NCBI GenBank assembly: GCA_903874275.1
Contig: CAIQRS010000056.1
Coordinates: 1 to 41,021 of the forward strand
Length of the DNA: 41,021 nucleotides
Direction: 5' to 3'
From: an uncultured Anaeromyxobacter sp.
GTDB lineage: Bacteria; Myxococcota; Myxococcia; Myxococcales; Anaeromyxobacteraceae
The position numbers were made by a program, and so were the translations under genes. Below, piece by piece: positions 1-11,435 of this stretch (position 1 is its first letter; each line of letters starts with the position of its first letter). Below the pieces are notes generated by a model, which worked only from the letters and a program-made list of their open reading frames with translations, did no database searches and was not told the origin of the DNA.

Positions 1-1
1 C

Positions 2-172
2 ATCGAGAACCTGGAACTCCTCGAGCGGCTCGAGCTCCTGCAGAACCTGGACGTGTTTTCAACGGCGGCGCCTCCAGCAGCGGCGCCTGACCAGGCGCCG
101 CAAGAACCACCGACGGAACCGCCTCCCGAACCACCACCCCCCGCACCCACGAAGACCCGCCCGAAACCCTGA
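2..172 (+). CDS. C-terminal end of an unrecognised protein (5' truncated)
   Basis: An open frame enters from the left edge and stops at TGA 170-172. It gives about 56 residues: a Leu/Glu-rich helical segment (ENLELLERLELLQNLDVF) followed by an Ala/Pro/Glu-rich low-complexity tail ending in KTRPKP. The Leu/Glu segment resembles the C-termini of small myxobacterial proteins encoded beside sigma/anti-sigma pairs; that is recollection of a pattern, not a domain assignment. It converges on the methyltransferase gene 11 bases further on. No function is proposed. Confidence 0.55.
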   Translation: MENLELLERLELLQNLDVFSTAAPPAAAPDQAPQEPPTEPPPEPPPPAPTKTRPKP

Positions 173-182
173 AGCCCCCCCC

Positions 183-1193
183 CTACCGCACCGTCCCCGC
201 CAGCATCCCGCAGGCCGCGTTCCGGTCCCCCCCACCCGAGTACCGCCTCACGATCGGCTGCCCGGGCAGGTGGCGCGCCAGCGCGTCGCGGAAGGCGTTC
301 CACTCCGCCTCCGTCGGAGGCCGGTAGCGGCCGGAGTCGTCGTTCACCGCGATGGGGTTGAGCCGCACCGGGATACCGGAGAGCAGCCGCCCCAGCGCCA
401 GGGCGTCCTCCTCCCCCACGTTCACGCCGGCCATCATCACGTACTCGAGCGTGACCCGTCCGCGCGCCGCCGCGTGCTCCCGCACCGCGTCCACCAGCTC
501 GTCGAGCGGCTGGCCCCGCTCCACCGGCATGAGGGCCGCCCGCTTCTCCGGGATGGCCGAGTTGAGCGACACGCAGAGCCGGAACTTGTGCCCCTCGGCG
601 GTGTAGCGCCGGATCATGGGAACGACACCGGCGGTGGAGATGGAGATGCGCTGGCCGTCCACGCGCCCGCCGGCCGGATCGCAGAGCACGTAGGCCGCGG
701 CGATCACCGCCTCGTAGTTGTGGAAGGGCTCGCCCTGCCCCATGAAGACCGCGCCGGTGATGGGGAGCTGGCTGTCCCGGCGGACCTCCATCCACTGACC
801 GACCATCTCCCAGGGCTCGAGGTTGCGGGTGAGCCCGAGCCGTCCGGTGGCGCAGAAGGAGCAGGCCAGCGCGCAGCCCACCTGGGACGACAGGCAGAGG
901 GTGTGGTGGGTGTCGAAGAGCGGGATGCGCACCGACTCGACGTGCGCTCCGTCCTTGAGCTCGAAGAGGTAGCGCCGGAAGCCGTCGGCGGCGTCCTCGC
1001 GGTGGGCGACCCGCAACCGTTCCTCGGAGAGGGTGGCGGCGGCGCGGTCGAGGATCTCGCGCCGGACGTTGCGGGCGTCGCGCAGCGTCTTGCCGCGGGC
1101 CACCGCCGCCCCGAGCAGCCGGCGCGCGTCGGCGAGCTCGACGCCGAGCAGCCGGGCGAGGCCGCGGGCGTCCTGGTTGGCGACGTGCTCCAC
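183..1193 (-). CDS. RlmN/Cfr-family radical SAM rRNA methyltransferase-like protein
   Basis: 336 residues from a GTG start with AGGAAGGAG just upstream. The family (RlmN, Cfr) methylates adenine 2503 of 23S rRNA using a [4Fe-4S] cluster and two redox-active cysteines. All expected marks are visible: cluster motif C107-x3-C111-x2-C114 followed by ATGRLG and RNL, the conserved Cys before it (C100, in [10 protein letters not shown]), a MGQGEP motif, and the C-terminal methyl-carrying Cys C328 in [10 protein letters not shown]. It is shorter than E. coli RlmN (384). It is the last gene of the tetR-adaptor-pump operon, 9 bases after the pump stop, which is an unusual setting for a housekeeping RlmN. 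Whether it makes the C2 (RlmN) or C8 (Cfr) product cannot be told from the sequence. Confidence 0.88.
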   Translation of the reverse strand: MEHVANQDARGLARLLGVELADARRLLGAAVARGKTLRDARNVRREILDRAAATLSEERLRVAHREDAADGFRRYLFELKDGAHVESVRIPLFDTHHTLCLSSQVGCALACSFCATGRLGLTRNLEPWEMVGQWMEVRRDSQLPITGAVFMGQGEPFHNYEAVIAAAYVLCDPAGGRVDGQRISISTAGVVPMIRRYTAEGHKFRLCVSLNSAIPEKRAALMPVERGQPLDELVDAVREHAAARGRVTLEYVMMAGVNVGEEDALALGRLLSGIPVRLNPIAVNDDSGRYRPPTEAEWNAFRDALARHLPGQPIVRRYSGGGDRNAACGMLAGTVR

Positions 1194-1202
1194 GGCTCCT
1201 TC

Positions 1203-4279
<3,077 letters not shown>

Positions 4280-4283
<4 letters not shown>

Positions 4284-5383
4284 TTGGCCCCCTCGGCGGC
4301 GATGGGCACCACCGCGTCGCCGGGCTGGAGCGCGCCCGGATCGAGGATCACCAGGGCGTCGGGGGCGAGCCCGCCCTTCACCAGGACCGTCCCGGGGTTG
4401 AGCGGCGCCACCTGCACGGCGCGAAGCTCCGCCTTGCCTCCGGCTGCCACGAGCACGTGGGCGCCCCTGGCGTCGGTGCGCACCGCCCCGGCCTGCAGGT
4501 AGAGCCCGTCCTTCTCGCCGAAGCCTCCGAAGTCCACGTTGGCGAGGCTGCCCGGGCGGATGGCCGGACCGGGTCCCTTCAGAACGTCGGCCAGCACCTC
4601 GATGGTGCGGGACTGCGGATCGACCACCGATCCCTTCATGCGGACCTTTGCCTGGAAGCGCTGGCCGGACGGGGTGAGCACGCCCTCGATCACCTGCCCG
4701 GCGCGCACGAAGCTCTCGATGGACTCCGGGGCGGCCAGGCGAACCTCCAGGTGATCCACGTCGGTGACCGTGACGATGGGGGTGACCGGCATGAGGGTCA
4801 CGGTGTCGCCGGCGTTGTGGAACTTGGCGGTGACCACCCCGGCGAAGGGTGCTGCGATGATCGTGTCGGCGACCATCTGCTTGGCGCCGGCCAGCGCGGC
4901 GCGGGCCTGGTCGAGCTGGGCGGCGGCCACGTCCCGGCCCGTCTTGACCCGGTCGTAACCGGCCTCGGGGAGGCTCTGCGCCTCGAAGAGCATCTTGGAG
5001 CGGGCCACCTCGCGGTCGGCCACGCCCAGGTTGGCGACGGCCAGGCGTTCGGCTGCCTGCGCGTTCTCCAGCCCGATGCGTGCGTTCACCGGGTCCATCT
5101 CCACGAGGGGCGCGCCGGTGCGGACCCGGTCGCCCACCTCGACCAGGACCCGCTTGATCTGGCCGCTGGCCCGGGCGGAGAGGACCGCCTCCTCCTTGGC
5201 GCGCACCATCCCGGTGGCCCGGGCCAGCCCGGTCTCCATGCGCGTGGCCGGCTTCGCCACCCGCACGGCACGCCCCTCCGGGCCGGCGGTGGGGAGGCTG
5301 GCCTTCCCGGCGCCCGATCCACAGGCGGAGAGGAGGAGGGCCGCGAGCGCGGCGGGGAGCTTCGAGACGGTGCGGTGGCTCAT
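4280..5383 (-). CDS. RND efflux periplasmic adaptor (membrane fusion) lipoprotein
   Basis: 367 residues. It begins with a lipoprotein signal peptide and lipobox LLSAC (lipidated Cys 21). A lipoyl/barrel-sandwich half (SARASGQIKRVLVEVGDRV) and an alpha-helical hairpin rich in Ala, Glu and Arg (about 105-165) follow. The second lipoyl half is IIAAPFAGVVTAKFHNAGDTV, and beta-barrel and membrane-proximal domains complete an AcrA/HlyD-type adaptor. It links the inner-membrane pump to an outer-membrane channel. ATG at 5381-5383 overlaps the tetR TGA, and its own TGA overlaps the pump GTG. Confidence 0.94.
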
Positions 5384-5952
5384 GCGGACACTCCGTGGAG
5401 GACGAGGTCGGCGGCGGCTCGGGCCATCTGGCCGGGATCGTTCCCGGTCCGGCCCGTGCCGTGTCGAAGGGCGAAGAGGATGCCGGCCATGGCGCGCGCG
5501 GCGAGCGGGAGGGGGACGCGCAGCTCGCGGCGCCCGACGTGGCGGCGCAGCCAGGACTCGAGGAGCCGCTCCAGGCGGGCCTGCCGCTCGACGGCGTCCA
5601 CCTGCGCGGCCAGCAGGTCCATGGTCTCGCCCCGCTCCTCGGCCACCCGGTGCAGGGCGACGAAGAGCGCGGCCAGGCGCCCGGGCAGGGGAACGGACCG
5701 GTCCACCGGGGCGTCGAAGACCTCCTGGATCTCCGCCGAGACCAGGGCCAGGAGGCTCTCGAAGATCTCCTCCTTGCTCCCGAAGTACCGGTAGAGCGAG
5801 GGGGCGGCGTAGCCGGCGGACCGGGCCAGCTCGGCCAGCGTGGCGGCGGCGTAGCCGCGCCGGGCGAAGACCCGGGCGGCCGACTCGAGGATGTCCCGGC
5901 GGGCGTGCGCGCGGGTGCGGGCGCGCCGGGCCGACGACGTGCGAATGGTCAT
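5380..5952 (-). CDS. TetR/AcrR-family transcriptional regulator of the efflux operon
   Basis: 190 residues. The N-terminal helix-turn-helix (about 18-64, RRDILESAARVFARRGYAAATLAELARSAG then SLYRYFGSKEEIF) is a textbook TetR DNA-binding domain, and the rest is a helical ligand/dimer domain. The ATG at 5950-5952 was chosen because the TetR domain begins shortly after it and it lies inside a palindrome typical of autoregulatory operators. The open frame continues far upstream without family similarity, across the divergent genes, and that part is rejected. It is the first gene of the operon and overlaps the adaptor start by four bases. By family habit it represses its own operon until a pump substrate binds. 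Confidence 0.95.
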   Translation of the reverse strand: MTIRTSSARRARTRAHARRDILESAARVFARRGYAAATLAELARSAGYAAPSLYRYFGSKEEIFESLLALVSAEIQEVFDAPVDRSVPLPGRLAALFVALHRVAEERGETMDLLAAQVDAVERQARLERLLESWLRRHVGRRELRVPLPLAARAMAGILFALRHGTGRTGNDPGQMARAAADLVLHGVSA

Positions 5953-5978
5953 TCGCGGGATGTAATGGTCCGTTCGCG
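5941..5978. promoter_or_regulatory. Putative TetR operator: perfect palindrome plus a related second copy
   Basis: 5941-5956 reads GCGAATG-GT-CATTCGC, a perfect 7-2-7 inverted repeat covering the tetR start codon. A similar half-degenerate copy, AATGGTCCGTTCGCG at 5964-5978, shares AATGGTC and TTCGCG with the first (AATGGTCATTCGCG at 5944-5957), 20 bases apart. The size and position fit an AcrR/TetR-type operator; binding is inferred. Confidence 0.55.
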
Positions 5979-6141
5979 TTACCGGCGCAAGTGAATTTTT
6001 CGTGAGGACTTCGCCGGGGATTCCGCCATCAGGAAGCGCCAGGGCCGGAGCGCCCAGGACCCGGCGTAGCCCACCCCGATCCGGGGTCGGAACGCGATCC
6101 GGGAGGCGCGGCGACCGCAAACGCGGTAGATCCACCGGATC

Positions 6142-7605
6142 GTGCGCCGCGCAAAGATCGTCTGCACCCTGGGTCCCGCCAGCGAATCCCCCGACGTCGT
6201 GCTGAAGCTCCTCGAGCTGGGCATGGACGTCGCCCGCCTCAACTTCTCCCACGGCACCCACGACGACCACGCCGCCGTCATCGAGCGCATCCGCGCCGCA
6301 TCGCGGCAGCTCGTGCGGCCCGTGGCCATCCTGCAGGACCTCCAGGGGCCGAAGATCCGCACCGGCCCGCTCCAGGCCGGCCGCGCCGGGGTGCCGCTCG
6401 TCACCGGCGCCACCATCGTCATCACCACCGAGAAGGAGATCCTGGGCGACGAGCACCTCATCTCCACCACCTACCCCTTCCTGGCCCAGGACGTCCGCAA
6501 GGGGGACCGGCTGCTCGTGGACGACGGCCTGCTCGAGTTCAAGGTGCTCGACACCGACGGCGTCCGCGTCACCGCCCAGGTGGTCGAGGGCGGGCGGCTG
6601 AAGGAGCACAAGGGCATCAACCTGCCCGGCGTGGCCCTGCGCGTCTCCGCCCTCTCCGAGAAGGACCGGGCCGACCTGGCCTTCGGCGCCAGGCACGGCG
6701 TGGACTACGTGGCCCTCTCCTTCGTGCGCACCGCCGGAGACGTCGAGGAGGCCCGCGCCGAGCTCCGGGCGCTGGGCCGGGTGGTCCCGCTCATCGCCAA
6801 GATCGAGAAGCCCGAGGCGCTCGAGAACATCGACGAGATCGCCGAGGCGGCCGACGGGCTCATGGTGGCGCGCGGCGACCTGGGCGTCGAGGTGCCCGCC
6901 GAGCGGGTTCCCATCCTCCAGAAGTCGATCGTCGACCGGGGCAACCAGCTGGGCAAGCCGGTCATCATCGCCACCCAGATGCTCGACTCGATGATGCAGC
7001 ACCCGCGCCCGACCCGCGCCGAGGCCAGCGACGTGGCCAACGCCGTCTGGGACGGCGCCGACGCGGTCATGCTCTCCGGGGAGACGGCCAGCGGCCGATT
7101 CCCGCTGCTGGCAGTCCAGACCATGGACCGCATCGTGCGCGAGGCCGAGCGGAACTACTTCCTCTCCCGCCTGCGCCCGGTCGAGCCCCCTCCCCCGCCG
7201 GTGCCCTTCAACGACGTGGTGGCCTCCGCGGCGGTTCGTGCCGCCCTGGAGGCCAGCGCCCGCCTCATCGCCTGCTTCACTGTGGGTGGAACGACGGCTC
7301 GCCTGCTCTCCCGCTACCGCCCTCACGTCCCCATCGTGGCCTTCTCGCCCGAGCAGCCCATCCGCCGGCGCATGGCCCTCTACTGGGGCGTCCACCCGCG
7401 CATCCTGGAGCCGGTCCGCGACCCCGACGCGATGGCGCGGATGGTCTCGGAGCGGCTGCTGGCCGACGGCCTGGCCGGCCCCGGCGACCGGGTCATCATC
7501 GTGTACGGGTCGCCGCTGGGCGAGCCCGGCGCCACCAACTCGATCCGGCTGCACCAGATCCCCCTCGAGCCGCCGCCGGGCAAGCGCTACCGGGTGCCCA
7601 TCTAG
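6142..7605 (+). CDS. pyk: Pyruvate kinase
   Basis: 487 residues. It catalyses the last glycolytic step, phosphoenolpyruvate plus ADP to pyruvate plus ATP, in the cytoplasm. The N-terminus RRAKIVCTLGPAS, the NFSHG motif, KGDRLLVDDGLLEF in the B domain, the active-site signature IAKIEKPEALENIDEI and the MVARGDLGVEVP motif are all present. The C-terminal allosteric domain is complete. The GTG start at 6142 matches the usual pyruvate kinase N-terminus. No clear Shine-Dalgarno precedes it; instead a small dyad GATCC-ACC-GGATC (6129-6141) abuts the start codon. It is transcribed divergently from tetR across 189 bases that also contain the hairpin ACCCCG-ATC-CGGGGT (6073-6087). Confidence 0.97.
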   Translation: MRRAKIVCTLGPASESPDVVLKLLELGMDVARLNFSHGTHDDHAAVIERIRAASRQLVRPVAILQDLQGPKIRTGPLQAGRAGVPLVTGATIVITTEKEILGDEHLISTTYPFLAQDVRKGDRLLVDDGLLEFKVLDTDGVRVTAQVVEGGRLKEHKGINLPGVALRVSALSEKDRADLAFGARHGVDYVALSFVRTAGDVEEARAELRALGRVVPLIAKIEKPEALENIDEIAEAADGLMVARGDLGVEVPAERVPILQKSIVDRGNQLGKPVIIATQMLDSMMQHPRPTRAEASDVANAVWDGADAVMLSGETASGRFPLLAVQTMDRIVREAERNYFLSRLRPVEPPPPPVPFNDVVASAAVRAALEASARLIACFTVGGTTARLLSRYRPHVPIVAFSPEQPIRRRMALYWGVHPRILEPVRDPDAMARMVSERLLADGLAGPGDRVIIVYGSPLGEPGATNSIRLHQIPLEPPPGKRYRVPI

Positions 7606-7629
7606 CCACCCGGTCCTGGAGGTCGAACC

Positions 7630-8817
7630 ATGGACATCCCGGCCCTGCAGCAGGCCCTCGCCGCCCAGGAGCTCGACGGCTGGCTCCTCTACGACTTCCA
7701 CGGCCAGAACCCCACCGCCATCGGCGCGCTGGGGCTCGGGGGCCACATGCTCACCCGGCGCTGGGCCTACCTCGTCCCGGCCCGCGGCGAGCCGCGCCTC
7801 CTCGTCCACGCCATCGAGCGGGGCTCCTTCCCGGCCCACGTCCCGGGCCGGCGCGAGAGCTACGCCTCCTGGCAGTCCTTCCGGGCCGGCCTGGAGCGCA
7901 TGCTCGAAGGGCTCCCCGGCCGGCGGCTCGCCATGGAGTACTTCCCCATGGCCGGCATCCCGTACCTCTCGCGGGTGGACGCCGGCACGCTGGAACTGGT
8001 CCGCTCGCTGGGCGCCGAGGTGGTCTCCTCGGGCGAGCTGGTGCAGCAGTTCCTCTACCGCCTCGACGACCGGCAGATCGAGAGCCACGCCCGCTCCTGC
8101 CGGGCCATCGACGAGGCCAAGGACGAGGCCTTCGCCCGGGTGGGCGAGGAGCACCGCCGCGGCCGCGAGCCCGCCGAGCACGAGATCCAGGACCTGCTCA
8201 TGGCCCGCTTCGCCGAGCGCGGCCTCGTCACCGACCACCCGCCCATCGTGGCGGTGAACGGCCACGCCGGCGATCCCCACTACGTGCCGTCTCGGGAGCG
8301 CCCCACGCCCATCCGCGGCGGGGACCTCCTGCTCATCGACCTGTGGGCCCGGGAGCCGCGCGCCGACGACCCCTACGCCGACATCACCTGGATGGCCTTC
8401 TGCGGCGATCGCCCTCCACCCAAGGTGCAGGAGATCTTCCGGGTCACCGCCGACGGGCGCGACGCCGGCTTCGGCCTGGTCGAGCGGGCCTTCCGGGCCA
8501 GGGAGCGGCTCGAGGGCTGGCAGGTGGACCGGGTGGTGCGCGACCACATCGCCTCGAAGGGCTACGGCGAGCGCTTCGTCCACCGCACCGGCCACTCCAT
8601 CGGCTTCGCGTCGCCGCACGGCGACGGGGCCAACATGGACGACCTCGAGACCCACGACACCCGGGTGCTGCTCGAGCGCACCGCCTTCTCCATCGAGCCG
8701 GGCATCTACCTCCCCGAGGAGGGCATGGGGGTGCGGCTGGAGATCGACGTCGTCCTCACTCCGGGTGGACCGCGCATCTACTCGAAGCTCCAGCAGGAGC
8801 TGGTGCGGATCGCATGA
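7630..8817 (+). CDS. M24-family metallopeptidase (Xaa-Pro aminopeptidase-like)
   Basis: 395 residues with a GGAGG ribosome site at 7618-7622. The creatinase-type N-terminal domain (about 1-150) is followed by the pita-bread catalytic domain. Expected metal ligands are visible: D237 (LLLIDLWA), D251 (DPYADITW), H322 (HRTGHSIG), E356 (FSIEPGIY) and E371 (VRLEIDV). The family cleaves N-terminal residues next to proline, although some members act on dipeptides or other amides, so the substrate is open. It follows pyk by 24 bases, and its TGA overlaps the start of the Nudix-MBL gene (ATGA), so the two are co-translated. Confidence 0.93.
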   Translation: MDIPALQQALAAQELDGWLLYDFHGQNPTAIGALGLGGHMLTRRWAYLVPARGEPRLLVHAIERGSFPAHVPGRRESYASWQSFRAGLERMLEGLPGRRLAMEYFPMAGIPYLSRVDAGTLELVRSLGAEVVSSGELVQQFLYRLDDRQIESHARSCRAIDEAKDEAFARVGEEHRRGREPAEHEIQDLLMARFAERGLVTDHPPIVAVNGHAGDPHYVPSRERPTPIRGGDLLLIDLWAREPRADDPYADITWMAFCGDRPPPKVQEIFRVTADGRDAGFGLVERAFRARERLEGWQVDRVVRDHIASKGYGERFVHRTGHSIGFASPHGDGANMDDLETHDTRVLLERTAFSIEPGIYLPEEGMGVRLEIDVVLTPGGPRIYSKLQQELVRIA

Positions 8818-10298
8818 GCGAGGCCCTCCCCGGCATGCCGGCCCCTCCCCCGCCGGCGCGGACCCGCCCGGCCTCCGCGGTGATCCTCTGGCGCGAGGGG
8901 CCGGAGGGGCGCGAGGTCTTCTGGGTCAGGCGCGGGGACGGCCTGCGCTTCGCCGGGGGGTTCCACGCCTTCCCGGGCGGGAGGATCGACGAGGAGGACT
9001 CCCGGGTGCCGGTGGCCGGGCTCGAGGGGGAGGAGGCGGCCCACGTGGCCGGGGCCTGCCGCGAGCTCTTCGAGGAGGCCGGCGTGCTGCTGGCCCGGGG
9101 CGCGGAGAGGCTGCCGCCTGCGGTCCGGGACGAGGCGCGCCGCGCGCTGCTCGAGGAGCGGGTCTCCTTCGCCGACCTGCTCTTCCAGGAGGCGCTGGCC
9201 ATCGACCCCTCGCTGCTCTCCCCGGCCGGACGCTGGGTGACGCCGGAGCCCTTCCCGGTGCGCTTCGACGCCCGCTTCTACCTGGCGCGCTTGCCGGCCG
9301 GGCAGGAGGCATCGGTCTGGCCCGGCGAGCTCTCCGGGGGCGAGTTCGTCTTCACCGGGCGCGCGCTCGCGTCCTGGGCACGGGGCGAGGCGCTCCTCCA
9401 CCCGCCCAACTGGTGGGGCATCACCGCCGTGGACCGCGTCGCGCCGCCGGAGGCGCTGGCGCTGCTCCGCGATCCGCCCGCCGACCTCCTCATCGAGTTC
9501 CAGGGCGGCGTGGTGCTGGCGTCGTTGCGCACCCCCACGCTCCTGCCGGCCATCCACACCAACTGCTGGGTGCTCGATCTCGAGCCCGGTGGCGGGGTGG
9601 CGGTCGTCGATCCCGGGGCTCCCGATCCGGCCGAGCAGGCCCGGCTCGACCGCATCCTCGCCATCATGGCCGCCGAGGGGCGGCCGGCCCGCGAGGTCTG
9701 GCTCACCCACCACCACGTGGATCACGTGGGCGGGCTGGCGCCGCTGGCCGCCCGGGGCCTCCCGGTCCGGGCCCACCCGGAGACGGCCCGGCGCCTCGCC
9801 GGCGGTGCGTCGTTCCTCCCGGTCGAGGACGGCGAGCTCCTGCACGGCCGCTGGCGCGCCCTGTTCACTCCGGGTCACGCGCCCGGTCACCTCTGCTTCC
9901 TCGACGAGCGCAGCGGGGCCCTGGTGGCCGGCGACATGGTGAGCACCCTCTCGACCGTGGTCATCGATCCGCCCGAGGGGGACATGGGGCTCTACGTCTC
10001 GTCGCTCGAGCGGCTGCGCGGGCTCCCGGCCCGCACCCTCTACCCGGCGCACGGGTCTCCGGCCCCCTCGGCGGCCGCCAAGCTCGACGAGTACCTGGAG
10101 CACCGCCGCCTGCGGACCGCCAAGGTCGAGGCGGCCCTCACCCCGGGAGGGACGCTCTCCGAGGTCACCCGGGTCGCCTACGACGACACTCCGCCCTTCC
10201 TCCTCCCGGTTGCGGAGCGGAGCTGCCTCGCCGCCCTCCTCTGGCTGGAGAAGCTGGGGCGGGCCCACCCTTCCGGGGGTATCTGGCGCGGCCCGTAA
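8814..10298 (+). CDS. Nudix hydrolase - metallo-beta-lactamase-fold fusion protein
   Basis: 494 residues with two enzymatic domains. Residues about 19-215 form a Nudix domain of the long NUDT19-like type: FPGGRIDEED, then an insertion, then the box end RELFEEAGV (83-91). Residues about 245-420 form a metallo-beta-lactamase-fold hydrolase resembling LACTB2/glyoxalase II, with THHHVDHVGG (298-307), H355, D374 (VAGDMV) and H413 (PAHG). A helical tail of about 75 residues follows. NUDT19-type enzymes hydrolyse CoA and acyl-CoA pyrophosphate bonds, and LACTB2-type proteins are nucleases or thioester hydrolases. A joint substrate is therefore possible but unproven. The gene overlaps the M24 peptidase stop by four bases. 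Confidence 0.92.
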   Translation: MSEALPGMPAPPPPARTRPASAVILWREGPEGREVFWVRRGDGLRFAGGFHAFPGGRIDEEDSRVPVAGLEGEEAAHVAGACRELFEEAGVLLARGAERLPPAVRDEARRALLEERVSFADLLFQEALAIDPSLLSPAGRWVTPEPFPVRFDARFYLARLPAGQEASVWPGELSGGEFVFTGRALASWARGEALLHPPNWWGITAVDRVAPPEALALLRDPPADLLIEFQGGVVLASLRTPTLLPAIHTNCWVLDLEPGGGVAVVDPGAPDPAEQARLDRILAIMAAEGRPAREVWLTHHHVDHVGGLAPLAARGLPVRAHPETARRLAGGASFLPVEDGELLHGRWRALFTPGHAPGHLCFLDERSGALVAGDMVSTLSTVVIDPPEGDMGLYVSSLERLRGLPARTLYPAHGSPAPSAAAKLDEYLEHRRLRTAKVEAALTPGGTLSEVTRVAYDDTPPFLLPVAERSCLAALLWLEKLGRAHPSGGIWRGP

Positions 10299-10407
10299 GC
10301 CCAAACGGGTCGTTTTCGGGAAGTTTTACCTGGCACTGTCTGTTTTCTTGGGCTCGGACCGAGACCTGGTGCCCGGTCCGGGTTATCTACACCCGACAGG
10401 AATCTCC

Positions 10408-10905
10408 GTGAGAACCCTCCGCGCCATCGCCATCCTCGCCGTTGCCTTCCTCGTGGGGGCGGCCTCCGCCGAGGGAATCGTGCGGGCCCAGACGGCCCGC
10501 GCCACCGGATCGACTGCGAAGGACGGGTCGGTCGGTGACCTGGTCTCCTTCGAGGTCCGCACCGAGGACGGGGCCACCGTCGCGAAGAGCCGGCTGGTCA
10601 GCCCCGAGGGCAAGCTCGCCTCGGTGGTGGTGCGCGACCCGGCCTCCCCCTCTGCGGTGCGCATGGTGCTCCGGGTCACCACCTCGCGCGAGATCTCCGG
10701 CAGCGTCTGCGTGAACTACGCGGTCCAGATCCCCGAGCTCTCGCTCTCCAGGTCGGGCCGGGTCTGGGTGAAGCCGGGCGTCGAGTCCACGCTCCCCATC
10801 GGCAACGACCTGGTGGCGGTCTTCACCGCGGTGCCGGTCCCGTCCAGGGCCTTCGACCAGCTCATCGGGTCGGAGCGTGCGCGCAAGGCGCCGCGGGCCT
10901 CGTAG
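10408..10905 (+). CDS. Small exported protein of unknown function
   Basis: 165 residues from GTG at 10408, with AGGAA 7-8 bases upstream. The N-terminus is a clear signal peptide (RTLRAIAILAVAFLVGAASA, likely cleaved near residue 21). The mature part is beta-rich, with alternating hydrophobic and polar residues, one Cys, and repeated VxVRD/FEVRTEDG-like strands; no catalytic motif was recognised. The frame is open further upstream, but that part lacks a ribosome site and would bury the signal peptide. The 109 bases before it contain no convincing promoter. It converges on the MORN-repeat gene 23 bases downstream. Confidence 0.75.
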   Translation: MRTLRAIAILAVAFLVGAASAEGIVRAQTARATGSTAKDGSVGDLVSFEVRTEDGATVAKSRLVSPEGKLASVVVRDPASPSAVRMVLRVTTSREISGSVCVNYAVQIPELSLSRSGRVWVKPGVESTLPIGNDLVAVFTAVPVPSRAFDQLIGSERARKAPRAS

Positions 10906-10928
10906 CGTCCCGATCGGCGTCGCGGCCT

Positions 10929-11435
10929 TCACGGCTTCCCGCGGATCTCCTCGTACTGGATCACCCCCAGCTCCTGGCCGTCCTCGTTCCAGGTGACCCA
11001 CCGGCCGCACTGCAGGCCGGAGCAGAACCTCCCCTCGGTGCGCTTCTTCCCGTTGCGCCAGCGCTGGAGGAACGGGCCGTGGCGCCGCCCCATGTCGAAG
11101 GAGACCTCTTCCTCGACCTTGCCGTCCTCGTACCACCAGGTCCACGCTCCGTGCTTCTCGCCCGCGCGGTAGCGCCCCTCCTGGGCCTTCCGCCCGTCGC
11201 GGTGGCGCTCCAGCCAGGGGCCGTCGAGCTGGCCGTCGCGCCATGTTGACTCCACGTGAATGAGGTCGGCCTCGTAGTAGTCGCGGGCCGGCCCCTGTCG
11301 CTTCATGGCCCCGGCGCGGTCGGGCCCCTCGCACCACTCGGCGCTGCCGGAGGGCGGCGGACTTCCGACCGGGTGGCTCCCGGGCGGGCAGACGAGCGGC
11401 GCCGCGAGCAGCGCGGCCAGCAGGATCGCGGTCAT
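10929..11435 (-). CDS. Exported MORN/YwqK-like repeat protein
   Basis: 168 residues. A short signal sequence (MTAILLAALLAAPLV) is followed by a Cys-containing linker (CPPGSHPVGS...EWCEGPD). Then come about four MORN-type repeats of the form W-x-DG-x-x-x-G-x-W-x-x-x-x-x-DG, for example WRDGQLDGPWLERHRDG, GEKHGAWTWWYEDGKV and MGRRHGPFLQRWRNGKK. Databases often label this family 'YwqK toxin-antitoxin antitoxin', but nothing here looks like a toxin partner, so that label should not be read as function. Its ATG overlaps the hydrolase stop (ATGA), so it is the second gene of a two-gene unit. Confidence 0.85.
   Translation of the reverse strand: MTAILLAALLAAPLVCPPGSHPVGSPPPSGSAEWCEGPDRAGAMKRQGPARDYYEADLIHVESTWRDGQLDGPWLERHRDGRKAQEGRYRAGEKHGAWTWWYEDGKVEEEVSFDMGRRHGPFLQRWRNGKKRTEGRFCSGLQCGRWVTWNEDGQELGVIQYEEIRGKP

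Noticed and set aside
5953-8655. Minus-strand open frame continuing upstream of tetR through pyk and the M24 peptidase
   Set aside because: Only the last 190 codons have TetR similarity; the rest is antisense to two clear enzymes.
10331-10346. Sigma-54-like site before the 165-residue exported protein
   Set aside because: TGGCAC is perfect, but the -12 position reads GTTTT in place of TTGCW, so the invariant GC is missing.
10342-10354. Recurring GTTTC(T)TGGGC string in several intergenic gaps (also 23635-23646 and 26574-26584)
   Set aside because: Outside the glnB/glnA hairpin pair the matches are only 9-11 bases, differ in spacing and context, and I could not count occurrences inside genes.
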